From: Chloroflexota bacterium
GTDB lineage: Bacteria; Chloroflexota; Dehalococcoidia; UBA2979
Direction of reading: 5' to 3'
Length of the DNA stretch: 21,782 bases
NCBI GenBank assembly: GCA_947446155.1
Contig: CANFFZ010000027.1
Coordinates: 1-21,782, forward strand
The first letter of the stretch is position 1. Every line of letters starts with the position of its first letter. The notes under the pieces are model-generated. The model did no database searches, was not told the DNA's origin, and saw only the letters and a list, made by a program, of their open reading frames with translations. This document shows positions 1 through 6,665 of the stretch, piece after piece. Position numbers and translations under genes: made by a program.

Positions 1-999
1 CACCGAATGGACGACACCTGCGAACACCAGGCAGACGAGCGCTGGCGTGAACGCCGTCATCTGCGCGAACACGCCGACCAGGGCCATGTAGGCCGCTCCC
101 GACCAGAGCATCGAGCGCTCGCCGCCCCGACCGGCCGCCACGTACCAGAGTCCGACGAGCGACCCGATACCGACGCCGGAGAACAGCCACCCCTGCTCGA
201 TCGCCGTCCCGCCCATGTTCTCGCGCACGAACACCGGCATGAACCCGATGTAGGGGTAGACGAGGGCACCCGTCAGGATCGTGATCACGAAGGAGATCCG
301 CAGTACGGAGTTCTCCCTCACGTGCCGGAAGCCCTCGGCGAGTTCGACGAGGACGCTGGAGCGCCTCGCGACGGGGGTGTGCTGGCTCTTGAGCGCGGCG
401 ACGAAGAACACCGCGGTGACGAGCAGCACTGCCTGCACCGCGAAGGCGAGGTCTGCACCTCGAAGTCCCACGATGATGCCGCCGGCGCTCGGGCCGATGA
501 CGCGCATCGTGTTGCCGGTGAGGCCGTTGAGCGCGAGGCCGTTGCGGAGCAGATCGCGTCCGACGGTGTCGTAGACCAGCACGTTGCGGACGGTGTTGTT
601 GATCGCCTGACCGATGCCGAAGCCAGCCGAGACGACATAGAGCAGCGTCAGCGAGGAATGGTCGGTGAACACCGCACTCGCGATCACGATGGCGACCGTC
701 GCCTGGCTGAACGCCGAGGTTATCAGCAACCGCCGAGCGCCGATCCGGTCGGCCATCGGTCCCACGAACGGTGAGATCACGAGGACGAAGATGTCCGCGA
801 GGAAGTTCACGCTGGCAAGCGCGAGGGCTGACCCGGTGATGTCGTAGACCACCCAGAGGAGCGCCACGCGCTGGATCCACTGGCCGAGTTGCATCGCCAT
901 GCCCGCGGCTATGAGCAACCGGAACTGCCCGGAGCGCAGCGCGGTGAACCGTCCGACTGCCGGAGGTGGCTCGTCTGTCGTGGTGTCGGTGCCGGCCAT
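1..999 (-). CDS. MFS transporter (DHA3/effector-exporter type), 3' end missing
   Basis: A reading frame open from an ATG at 999 down to base 1 gives 333 residues and leaves the window without a stop, so the C-terminal part is missing. The product is strongly hydrophobic. After a short hydrophilic, Pro-rich N-terminus it starts the first membrane helix with the 'RLLIAAGMAMQLGQWIQRVALLWVVYD' pattern common in DHA3-like and Pfam MFS_3 (PF05977) exporters. The loop 2-3 motif is present as 'GPMADRIGARRLL', the MFS signature G-x-x-x-D-R-x-G-x-R-R. At least eight membrane segments can be seen. Family members export small molecules using ion gradients; the substrate cannot be told from sequence. It diverges from the HIT gene with about 114 bases between the starts. 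The start is supported by loss of protein-like sequence upstream, although its ribosome binding site is weak. Confidence 0.88.
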   Translation of the reverse strand, partial: MAGTDTTTDEPPPAVGRFTALRSGQFRLLIAAGMAMQLGQWIQRVALLWVVYDITGSALALASVNFLADIFVLVISPFVGPMADRIGARRLLITSAFSQATVAIVIASAVFTDHSSLTLLYVVSAGFGIGQAINNTVRNVLVYDTVGRDLLRNGLALNGLTGNTMRVIGPSAGGIIVGLRGADLAFAVQAVLLVTAVFFVAALKSQHTPVARRSSVLVELAEGFRHVRENSVLRISFVITILTGALVYPYIGFMPVFVRENMGGTAIEQGWLFSGVGIGSLVGLWYVAAGRGGERSMLWSGAAYMALVGVFAQMTAFTPALVCLVFAGVVHSV

Positions 1000-1087
1000 G
1001 TGGTCCGTCCCGCGTACTACCCCGGTCGCCTGCAGAGGGCCAGCGGGGAGTTCTCCAGCCTAGGCGGGAGAAGCCTCGGCGTCTCGC

Positions 1088-1093
1088 TACGAT
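1088..1093 (+). promoter_or_regulatory. Candidate -10 element (TACGAT) before HIT gene
   Basis: TACGAT lies inside the 11-mer CGCTACGATCG (1085-1095), which recurs identically before the tRNA at 2713-2723. No good -35 hexamer is visible at the right distance. The site is only about 20 bases before the GTG start, so the leader would be very short. Confidence 0.3.
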
Positions 1094-1113
1094 CGAGGGC
1101 GAGGAGGCCTCCT

Positions 1114-1479
1114 GTGCCGATCGATCAGCGCTACGACCCCGACAATGTGTTTGCGCGCATCCTGCGTGGCGAGATCCCGAGCGACCGGGCCTACGAGGAC
1201 GCCGAGTTCGTCGCGTTCCGTGATATCGAGCCGACGGCACCCACGCACATCGTGCTCGTCCCGCGCGGCGAACCGCCGACGTCGGCCGCGAGTCTGCGCG
1301 ATGTCGATGCTGCATGGGTGGGTCGGATGGTCGTTGTGGCCTCGAGGATCGCGGCGGTCGAGGGGCTGGATAGGGACGGCTACCGGCTCGTCGTGAATTG
1401 CGGGGACGCCGCCGGCCAGACCGTCGGGCACTTCCACCTGCACATCCTCGGTGGGCGCGCCCTCGGCCCCGTCGCTTAA
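1114..1479 (+). CDS. HIT family (histidine triad, HINT-like) protein
   Basis: A 121-residue protein with the C-terminal histidine triad HFHLH at residues 106-110, followed by ILGG, the nucleotide-phosphate binding and catalytic loop of HINT hydrolases. The N-terminal part (NVFARILRGEIPSDRAYEDAEF) matches the usual HINT start. Family members hydrolyse adenosine phosphoramidates or acyl-adenylates in the cytoplasm. I chose the GTG at 1114 because a strong ribosome binding site, GAGGAGG (1101-1107), sits six bases upstream and the protein then has normal HINT length. Longer in-frame starts back to 889 would overlap the divergent MFS gene and add non-conserved residues. A second, quite different HIT protein is encoded at 15462-15785. 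Confidence 0.93.
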   Translation: MPIDQRYDPDNVFARILRGEIPSDRAYEDAEFVAFRDIEPTAPTHIVLVPRGEPPTSAASLRDVDAAWVGRMVVVASRIAAVEGLDRDGYRLVVNCGDAAGQTVGHFHLHILGGRALGPVA

Positions 1480-1586
1480 CACGCCCGTAACCCGCGGCGG
1501 TACATGCTTGCGGCGCGCGCGTGACCGTCGCAAGATGGCGGCGCTGGGGACGCGCTCGTCTGGTGCATCCGAGCGGGGTGACTGGC

Positions 1587-2252
1587 ATGACGGGAGTCGC
1601 TGCCGTGCCAACCGTTGAGCGACCGCTCCCGCTGGCCGCTGCCGACACGTGGCAGTTGGTCGACGCGCTGCTCTACTCCGTGTCCCACGATCTCCGCTCG
1701 CCCCTGCTCAGCCTCACCCTCTCAGCCGACCTCTTACGGGATGTCGCTGGTGCCGTGCCCGCGGGCGGCGCCGGTGAGGTCGCGATGGATGGCCTCCGCT
1801 ACGGCGCGCGCGACATGGAACGCATGATCGAGGCGCTCACGGTCCTCTCGAGGGCAAGGCGGCGCACCTTTGACCACGACCGCGGGGCGCTCGGCCTGAT
1901 CCTCCGCGGGCACCTTGTCAGGTCCGACGTCGATGACATCGCGCGTCGCGTGGTCGCCGTCGATCCGATGGTCGTTCGGGAACTCCTGGATGAGGTGACC
2001 GGCCAGGGCCCCGTCGAAGTGCGTGCGGTCATCGAGGGTGACTACGTGATGCTCTCGGCACCCGTGGCTGCGGACATTCCCTCCTTCGAGGGGAGGCCGC
2101 TCATCGCGCTGGTGTCCTCGCTTCAGACGTACGCGGGGAGTGCGGTGGAACGCCTCGCTGCCTTGCAGGTGCTCCTCGACCGCCAGGGGGCGGCGTTTTC
2201 GATCGAGGCCGAACGTCTGGTGATCTGGCTCCCGCTCGGAGAACCAAGGTGA
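1587..2252 (+). CDS. Histidine-kinase-like protein with degenerate ATPase domain
   Basis: A 221-residue soluble protein with no membrane segment and no sensor domain. Residues about 25-95 form a HisKA-type dimerisation and phosphoacceptor helix pair with the H-box SVSHDLRSPL; the phosphorylatable histidine is H34. The rest has the position and rough pattern of a HATPase_c domain, ending in 'VIWLPL' like the usual final strand. However, the N-box Asn and the DxGxG and GxG nucleotide-binding motifs are not recognisable. It may therefore not bind ATP and could act as a phosphotransferase like ChpT or Spo0B; this is inference. It overlaps the receiver gene by four bases (GTGA), so the two are translationally coupled. 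The start is uncertain: ATG 1587 has GGGGTG a few bases upstream, while a GTG at 1521 would add 22 residues without a clear ribosome binding site. Confidence 0.75.
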   Translation: MTGVAAVPTVERPLPLAAADTWQLVDALLYSVSHDLRSPLLSLTLSADLLRDVAGAVPAGGAGEVAMDGLRYGARDMERMIEALTVLSRARRRTFDHDRGALGLILRGHLVRSDVDDIARRVVAVDPMVVRELLDEVTGQGPVEVRAVIEGDYVMLSAPVAADIPSFEGRPLIALVSSLQTYAGSAVERLAALQVLLDRQGAAFSIEAERLVIWLPLGEPR

Positions 2253-2692
2253 GCGCAGGACAGACGGGAGCGAGCGTGCCGCTCGGGCAGAGCGTCGTCA
2301 TCGTGGATGACGAGATCACGCTCGCTGTGGTGATGCGGGTACTGGTGCTGGAGGGGTGGCCTGACGCTCGAGTGAGCGTCTACACGGATCTCCGCGGCCT
2401 GGCCCCCCGGTTGCTGGAGGTGCACATCGGCTCAGTCGTGCTCATGGATCGCCGCCTGGGTGGCGTGGAGTCCTACGGGATGATCGCCACGCTGATCGAG
2501 GCGCGCCCCGACGTCCGCGTCGCCATGCTGTCGGCGTCCCTGGGGCCTGAGGAGATCACGCGCGCCCGTCGCGCCGGGGCCTTCGCCGCCTACAAGAAGC
2601 CCGCGGCGCTCAGCGAGTGGCGGCAACTGCTGGCCCAGGTGGTGCCTCCGCCGGTCGATCCGGTAGCCCGTTCAGGCCCTGCCGTCGCCTAG
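2249..2692 (+). CDS. Single-domain response regulator (receiver only)
   Basis: A 147-residue protein that is a CheY-like receiver domain with no output domain. The acidic pocket is D20-D21-E22 (VVIVDDE), the phosphoacceptor is D67 in VVLMDRRLGG, the switch Ser is S95 in AMLSAS, and the conserved lysine is K117 in YKKPA. All catalytic residues are present, so it should be phosphorylated. It starts with a GTG that overlaps the stop of the kinase-like gene by four bases, so the two are almost certainly partners. The C-terminal 15 residues are Pro/Val-rich and probably disordered. Because the partner lacks ATP-binding motifs, the phosphate may come from another kinase, with this receiver acting as either source or sink in a relay. 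Confidence 0.88.
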   Translation: MSAGQTGASVPLGQSVVIVDDEITLAVVMRVLVLEGWPDARVSVYTDLRGLAPRLLEVHIGSVVLMDRRLGGVESYGMIATLIEARPDVRVAMLSASLGPEEITRARRAGAFAAYKKPAALSEWRQLLAQVVPPPVDPVARSGPAVA

Positions 2693-2715
2693 TCCGCTCA
2701 GCCGAAGGCACGCGC

Positions 2716-2721
2716 TACGAT
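2716..2721 (+). promoter_or_regulatory. Candidate -10 element (TACGAT) before tRNA
   Basis: TACGAT within CGCTACGATCG (2713-2723) ends 12 bases before the mature tRNA 5' end, which suits initiation a few bases ahead of the tRNA. The same 11-mer lies before the HIT gene. No convincing -35 hexamer is seen. Confidence 0.4.
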
Positions 2722-2733
2722 CGGGCCGAGCAG

Positions 2734-2810
2734 GGGCCTGTAGCTCAGCGGCCTAGAGCAGTCGGCTCATAACCGATCGGTCCCAGGTTCGAATCCTGGC
2801 GGGCCCACCA
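2734..2810 (+). tRNA. tRNA with CAU anticodon (Met or, more likely, lysidine-type Ile2)
   Basis: A full cloverleaf can be folded. The acceptor GGGCCTG (2734-2740) pairs with CGGGCCC (2800-2806), then come discriminator A and an encoded CCA (2808-2810). The D-stem is GCTC/GAGC, the anticodon stem GTCGG/CCGAT with loop CTCATAA and anticodon CAT (2768-2770), the variable loop has five bases, and the T-stem is CCAGG/CCTGG with loop TTCGAAT. Acceptor pairs C4:G69 and C5:G68 are the features described as favouring TilS recognition of tRNA-Ile2, whereas elongator tRNA-Met often has U4:A69 and A5:U68. I therefore lean towards Ile2 (AUA decoding), but base identity alone does not settle it. The Nudix gene starts 14 bases downstream and may be co-transcribed. 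Confidence 0.95.
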
Positions 2811-2824
2811 CTCACGCAGGTTCG

Positions 2825-3427
2825 ATGGCACACGGGGGACGCATGCGCGATCGCGTCAGGGATGCTGTCCGTGCCTACTCGGCACAGCCGATCGACCTCG
2901 AAGGCCGGCGGGACGCCGCTGTCCTCCTGCTCCTCCATGAGGTGGACGGCGAAGAGCACATCCTCTTGCAGGTGCGGACCTCGACGGTGCAGCACCATCG
3001 AGGCGAGATCTCATTCCCCGGCGGCCGTCGCGACAGCACAGACGCCACGCTCCTCGATACGGCGCTGCGCGAGACGCACGAAGAGATCGGAGTGCCGCCC
3101 TCGATGGTCGAGGTCTTCGGCATGCTGGATGACACAGAGACGCGTGTCTCAAACTACCGAGTGCGCCCGTTCGTCGGTGCGATTGCTCCCGGTTTCGACG
3201 CCTTCTTGCACGCGGAGCGCGAAGTGAGTGCGCTACTGCGGGTCCCGGTCGCGCATCTCATTGATCCGGCCTCGCACGTCTGGAAAGCCGTGGAACAGGA
3301 CGGCGCGACAGTCGCGATGCCGGCGTACCAGTTCGGCGAACATGTGATCTGGGGTGCAACCGCCCGCGTCCTGGCCCAACTCCTCGGACTTCTCGAAGGC
3401 TCGGCAGTCGAGGTGGTGCGCGAATGA
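2825..3427 (+). CDS. Nudix hydrolase, probable CoA pyrophosphatase
   Basis: A 200-residue protein. Residues about 60-90 carry the CoA-pyrophosphatase subgroup signature HRGEISFPGG followed by a Nudix box with RETHEEIGV (R82, E83, E86, E87 bind the metal). The NudL-like lead 'ISFPGG' before the box separates this group from MutT and ADP-ribose hydrolases. NudL enzymes cleave CoA and its derivatives to phosphopantetheine and 3',5'-ADP. The stop overlaps the next start by four bases (ATGA), so it is coupled to the histidine phosphatase. The start could instead be ATG 2843, which follows GGGGGAC and gives MRDRVRDAVRAYS; this would shorten the protein by six residues. Confidence 0.9.
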   Translation: MAHGGRMRDRVRDAVRAYSAQPIDLEGRRDAAVLLLLHEVDGEEHILLQVRTSTVQHHRGEISFPGGRRDSTDATLLDTALRETHEEIGVPPSMVEVFGMLDDTETRVSNYRVRPFVGAIAPGFDAFLHAEREVSALLRVPVAHLIDPASHVWKAVEQDGATVAMPAYQFGEHVIWGATARVLAQLLGLLEGSAVEVVRE

Positions 3428-4044
3428 CGGTGATTCTCGTGCGTCACGGTGAGTCGGAGGGGAACCTCCGTCGCGTCATGCAGGGCCAACTCGACCTACC
3501 GCTGACCGAGGCCGGTCGAGACCAGGCGCGCCTCGTGGCGGTCCGCATCGCCTCGATGCCGGTCGCGGCGATCTACTCAAGCCCGCTTTCGCGGGCGTTC
3601 GAGACCGCTCAGACGATCGCGAGGCAGCACGCGCTGACGGTGACTCCGGTGGTGGACCTTCAAGAGGGCGGCTGGGGCGAGGCGCAGGGCCTGACCTGGG
3701 CGGAGGTCTCCGCGCGCTGGGACGTCTCCGGCGAGCGGCCGTTAGCCGAGGTCATCCCGGGCGCTGAGACTCCCGATTCCCTGCGCTCACGCGCCGCCGC
3801 AGCCGTGGATGCTCTGCTCGATCGGCACGTTTCGGATCTGGCGGTGTGTGTCAGTCATGCAGGGACCATCGCACAGTTGATCGCCCACCTCATCGGCATG
3901 CCGGAGGGGCAACTCCCGCGCCTGAGCACCGGCAACACCGCCGTCACCATCATCGAGGGCTCAGCGGATCTACCGATGATTCGACTGCTGAACGACATGT
4001 GTCACCTGGACGGGCACGCACAGCCATATCACGCGGCCAGGTGA
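3424..4044 (+). CDS. Histidine phosphatase family protein (phosphoglycerate mutase-like)
   Basis: A 206-residue cytosolic phosphatase. The phosphoacceptor motif is LVRHGES (R7-H8-G9), followed by R57 in SSPLSRAFETA, an acid at E81 in LQEGGWGEAQG, and the second catalytic His, H145, in VSHAGT. These define the 2,3-bisphosphoglycerate-mutase-like branch. Family members include cofactor-dependent mutases, alpha-ribazole phosphatase (CobC) and metal-independent phosphoserine phosphatases, and the substrate cannot be assigned here. A phosphoserine phosphatase role is attractive because serA and an aminotransferase lie in the same window with no SerB-type gene, but they are more than 7 kb away. The ATG overlaps the Nudix stop by four bases. 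It converges with the GGDEF-like gene, with only three bases between stops. Confidence 0.9.
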   Translation: MTVILVRHGESEGNLRRVMQGQLDLPLTEAGRDQARLVAVRIASMPVAAIYSSPLSRAFETAQTIARQHALTVTPVVDLQEGGWGEAQGLTWAEVSARWDVSGERPLAEVIPGAETPDSLRSRAAAAVDALLDRHVSDLAVCVSHAGTIAQLIAHLIGMPEGQLPRLSTGNTAVTIIEGSADLPMIRLLNDMCHLDGHAQPYHAAR

Positions 4045-4047
4045 CGG

Positions 4048-4875
4048 CTACGAGAGTAGTGAGCGGCTCGCGACGCGGATCGAGGCGGCCTCTGCGAAGC
4101 GGAGGGCATCGGCAGCCTCGCGGATGAGGCCTTGCCCCGTGACCTCGTCGCCCGGGAAAGCAGCGATGCCGGCGCGCAGTTCACCGCCGGCGCCCAGCAC
4201 CACCCCACCGACGTCGACGAGCTTCCCCGCGACAGTCTGCGCACCGGTCATGAGCGTCTCCGGCAGCACCGCAGCGAAGGTGGCACCCTCGATGTGGATC
4301 AGCGTGTCGACGCTCTGCAAGCAAGTCAGGTACTCATGGCTCAGCGCCGTGATCGTTCGTTCCGCCTGGTCGTTCCCGTTGACAGCGACGAACTCATCCC
4401 ATTTGTCCGGGCCGATCATCACGACCGTGAACCGGCGCGAGTAGCGACGCGCGCGCTCCACCTCGGTGTTGAGGATGCGGTCGGCGTGCTGGCGCTTGGT
4501 CGCGCTCGTGATGCTGTCGACCGCCTCGAGCTCCTCGATGATCTTCTGGCGCGACTCGAGTTCTGCGTCGTAGCGGATGAACGAGTTGCGGAGCGTGTCC
4601 GCAACGATGGCGGTGATGGCAAAGGCGAACGCGCCGATTGCGGCCGCCGGCACGTACGGAGCGTTCGGGTCGGCGTCCGCGCCAACTTTCCGAAGCGCCT
4701 GCACTGGCCCAAAGATCAGCGCGAAGCTGCCAGCGATGATGAAGTGGCTCGCGCGGATCGGGCGCAGCACGCCGGTACCTGCGATGATCGCGATGCCGAG
4801 GACGCCCGCGAACGCCGTGTCGCGATCGGGTGACACCATGGTGATCGCGCCGACCGCGAGGGCCAACCAGACCAT
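4048..4875 (-). CDS. Membrane protein with degenerate GGDEF domain (5' end frame-broken)
   Basis: As written the frame gives 275 residues: about four hydrophobic segments (residues 1-92), a short charged coiled-coil linker (about 98-120), then a GGDEF fold (about 125-268). The fold is recognisable by 'ILNTEVERARRYSRRFTVVMIG', 'AAVLPET' and 'GIAAFPGDEVTGQGLIREAADALRFAEA'. The signature GGDEF loop reads EGATF and the metal-binding Asp after the first strand is not conserved. Diguanylate cyclase activity is therefore unlikely; a c-di-GMP or protein-binding regulatory role is possible. The start at 4875 lies inside what should be the first helix and has no ribosome binding site. An ATG at 4921, behind AGAGGG, opens MTEYTREIWVRTC in another frame, so the true gene probably begins there and a one-base insertion separates the parts. 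Confidence 0.75.
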   Translation of the reverse strand: MVWLALAVGAITMVSPDRDTAFAGVLGIAIIAGTGVLRPIRASHFIIAGSFALIFGPVQALRKVGADADPNAPYVPAAAIGAFAFAITAIVADTLRNSFIRYDAELESRQKIIEELEAVDSITSATKRQHADRILNTEVERARRYSRRFTVVMIGPDKWDEFVAVNGNDQAERTITALSHEYLTCLQSVDTLIHIEGATFAAVLPETLMTGAQTVAGKLVDVGGVVLGAGGELRAGIAAFPGDEVTGQGLIREAADALRFAEAASIRVASRSLLS

Positions 4876-4918
4876 GCATCATGCACGTCCGCACCCAGAT
4901 CTCGCGAGTGTACTCGGT

Positions 4919-5194
4919 CATGCCGCCCTCTCTGGCTCGCTGTCATGGTATCCCCGGCCCTCCAGGTCGATCCGGCAATCGTTGCCGTCGAACGCCAGCG
5001 AGATCGATGGGCGCCCGGTCGAATATCAGCGGCGTGTTGCGCCATCCGCCCTTCGCCGGCGTGCTCGAAAGGGCGGCGCACAAGGACGCGGGATGCCGGC
5101 CGTCACGGCTTCGCCGGCGTCCGAGCCTGGGCAGGGACGGAGATCAGCAGAAAAGCATTCGAAGGAGTATCGAGGTGGGGGCGAACGCGCTCAT
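4919..5194 (-). pseudogene. Possible broken small gene between Cys-rich gene and GGDEF-like gene
   Basis: This about 300-base stretch holds no intact gene. On the minus strand an ATG at 5194 opens 16 residues ending in LLRMLFC before a TGA. Further on, one frame reads GGWRNTPLIFDRAPI and a frame one base away reads ISLAFDGNDCRIDLEGRGYH up to a TGA at 4919-4921. That TGA overlaps the ATG at 4921 as ATGA, as in a coupled operon. Both segments have GC-rich third positions typical of real genes here. I read this as a small gene interrupted by one or more indels, from decay or sequence error; I do not recognise the protein. The region also contains a 12-base direct repeat CTTCGCCGGCGT (5051-5062 and 5109-5120, + strand) and an 8-bp inverted repeat (5046-5053/5069-5076) without a T-tract. 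Confidence 0.3.
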
Positions 5195-5232
5195 GGTGCC
5201 GACGACGCTTCGGGTCGCCGCGGTGCGGGGAT

Positions 5233-6592
5233 CTACCCGTCACTTTCCACGGCCATCACCGCGTCGGTGTCTTCCAGGAGCAGTTCGATCTCCTGACGAC
5301 TCTCGGACACCACCTGCCAGCGGAAGCCACGGAGATCCTGTAGCCGCTCCGTCAACGGGATGACGTCGTCGTAGTCCACCGCGAGGTGGAGGGTGCCACG
5401 ATAGAACCGGCGGACACGGGTCTCGGTGACGCCCCGAATCACTCGGATCGCGCCCTGGAACTCGTTCAGCGCGACGAAGGAGTGGAACGGGTAGACCACC
5501 AGCGTCAGGTGCGCCACCAGCGGTACCGCGTCGCCGGGGCGGCCGCCTATCGCGATCATGTCCGGCTGATCGAAGGCGTCGACGAGCGCGGGGGGGATGC
5601 ATCTGCGTTACGGGCTCGATGGTGATTGATGCGAGGGCCGGCGGGGGCTGTACGAACGCCACGGCGACGGGGTCAGCCACCGGCATCTCGAGCGGCGTCC
5701 GAGCGGCTGGCAGCACTGGACGGTTGGGCTCTACGGAACGTACCTCGGGCTGCGGGACCGGCGCTGGGTGCGAGGGCATCGGGAGCACGGGCATCGGCGG
5801 GGCGGTGTAGATCGGGCGGACAGGCGCGACGTCGGTAGGTGCCACCGTGGGCTGCATGGCGGCCGGACGGGCGATCGTGAAGCCAGCGCCGACAGGCGTC
5901 GTCTCGCGACGCGGGCTGAAGACGCGGAAGCGCGGGCGATGCGGGAGTACCGGCTCCGTCTCGAGCCGTGCAACGTCGGACCGCGCAACCTCGACCGGTG
6001 CAACTTCGGCCGGGGCAACCTCGACGGGAGCGCCCTCAACGCGGCCTTCTACGTAGGACTCGCTCGCGTGGGCACTGATCAGCCAGCCGCGGACTTCCTG
6101 CAGGGCGGCGACCACCTGCTGCGTGGAGGCGGCGCGCACTGCGAACCACGCATCAGCCGGCTCAGCGCGTGTCAGCGACACCTCCGCCAGCACGCCGACA
6201 TCTTCGAGGGTGAGCGCGAACTCCAGAAGGTCGCGCTGGTCACGGAAGCCGCCGAGGCGCAGCACGATGGCTCGTGGGCTGCTCTCGCGAGACGGGAACG
6301 GGATGGGGTCGCGTCCTGCCCTGGGCTCATTGGTGGGTAGGGAGGCCTCGGCTCGCGGTGCTGGCGCTCGGTCGGCCGGCGCAGCAGCGATGGGGGCACT
6401 GTAGGAGGGCGGTGGCGGCTGGTCGGCGGACGACGTCCCGATGGTGGAGGCGGGCATGTGGGAGGTCTGATACGTGCAGACGCAGGGGCCACCGGCGATG
6501 CAGCCCGTGCAGCAGTAGATGCCGCCGTCAAAGAAAACGGGCTGCTGGAGGAGGGGTTCCTCGCAGTTCGCGCAGAGTTCTGCGGTATTCAT
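5233..6592 (-). CDS. Cys-rich zinc-ribbon protein with Pro-rich linker and two alpha/beta domains; frameshifted
   Basis: From ATG 6592 the frame encodes a Cys cluster (C7-x2-C10, then C27, C28, C31, C37, C39), probably a metal-binding ribbon. Next come an Ala/Pro-rich linker, a first alpha/beta domain (about 105-180, from 'RAIVLRLGGF'), a repetitive PVEVA-type stretch (about 183-210) and a long Pro-rich tract. At a run of seven G (5590-5596) the frame breaks. The unshifted frame turns into low-complexity Arg/Pro sequence ending at 5240. One base fewer gives a good second domain (HLTLVVYPFHSFVALNEFQG ... AVDYDDVIPLTERL) ending at 5233. The intact protein would be about 452 residues. The two alpha/beta domains have similar length and pattern, with an HMA/ACT-like feel. 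No membrane or signal segment is seen. Function is unknown; an adaptor or regulatory role is only inferred. Confidence 0.7.
5961..6035. repeat. 15-bp tandem repeat (about five units) in Cys-rich gene
   Basis: Five consecutive 15-base units starting at 5961, 5976, 5991, 6006 and 6021 fit TCGRCCGGNGCAACC on the + strand; the first and last are the most diverged. On the coding minus strand each unit encodes a pentapeptide of the form PVEVA/PAEVA. This looks like a small in-frame minisatellite in a disordered linker. Confidence 0.8.
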
Positions 6593-6638
6593 ACGGAGAG
6601 GCTCGCACCTGCTGGGAGTGGAGTCAGTCGAGGGCGCG

Positions 6639-6663
6639 TTGAGACTCGGTAAACGAGTCTCAA
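6639..6663 (-). terminator. Perfect 10-bp hairpin after nitroreductase gene
   Basis: TTGAGACTCG and CGAGTCTCAA (6639-6648/6654-6663) form a perfect 10-bp stem with a five-base loop, starting 29 bases after the nitroreductase stop. There is no T-tract on the minus strand, so it may be a weak or Rho-assisted terminator, an mRNA-stabilising hairpin, or an operator for the Cys-rich gene 47 bases further on. Confidence 0.5.
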
Positions 6664-6665
6664 AT

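Noticed and set aside
5046..5076. 8-bp inverted repeat considered as terminator for the Cys-rich gene
   Set aside because: The loop is 15 bases, there is no T-tract, and it lies more than 150 bases past the stop inside a probable broken gene.
5144..5194. Possible selenoprotein: ATG 5194 frame reaching LFC then UGA, in a genome with selA
   Set aside because: No known selenoprotein motif surrounds the UGA, no convincing SECIS-like hairpin directly follows it, and downstream coding segments need extra frame changes.
5768..6340. Plus-strand frame reading CNVGPRNLDRCNFGRGNLDG, which looks like a pentapeptide-repeat protein
   Set aside because: It is the antisense reading of the 15-bp repeat in the Cys-rich gene; the rest of the frame has no pentapeptide pattern and no ribosome binding site.
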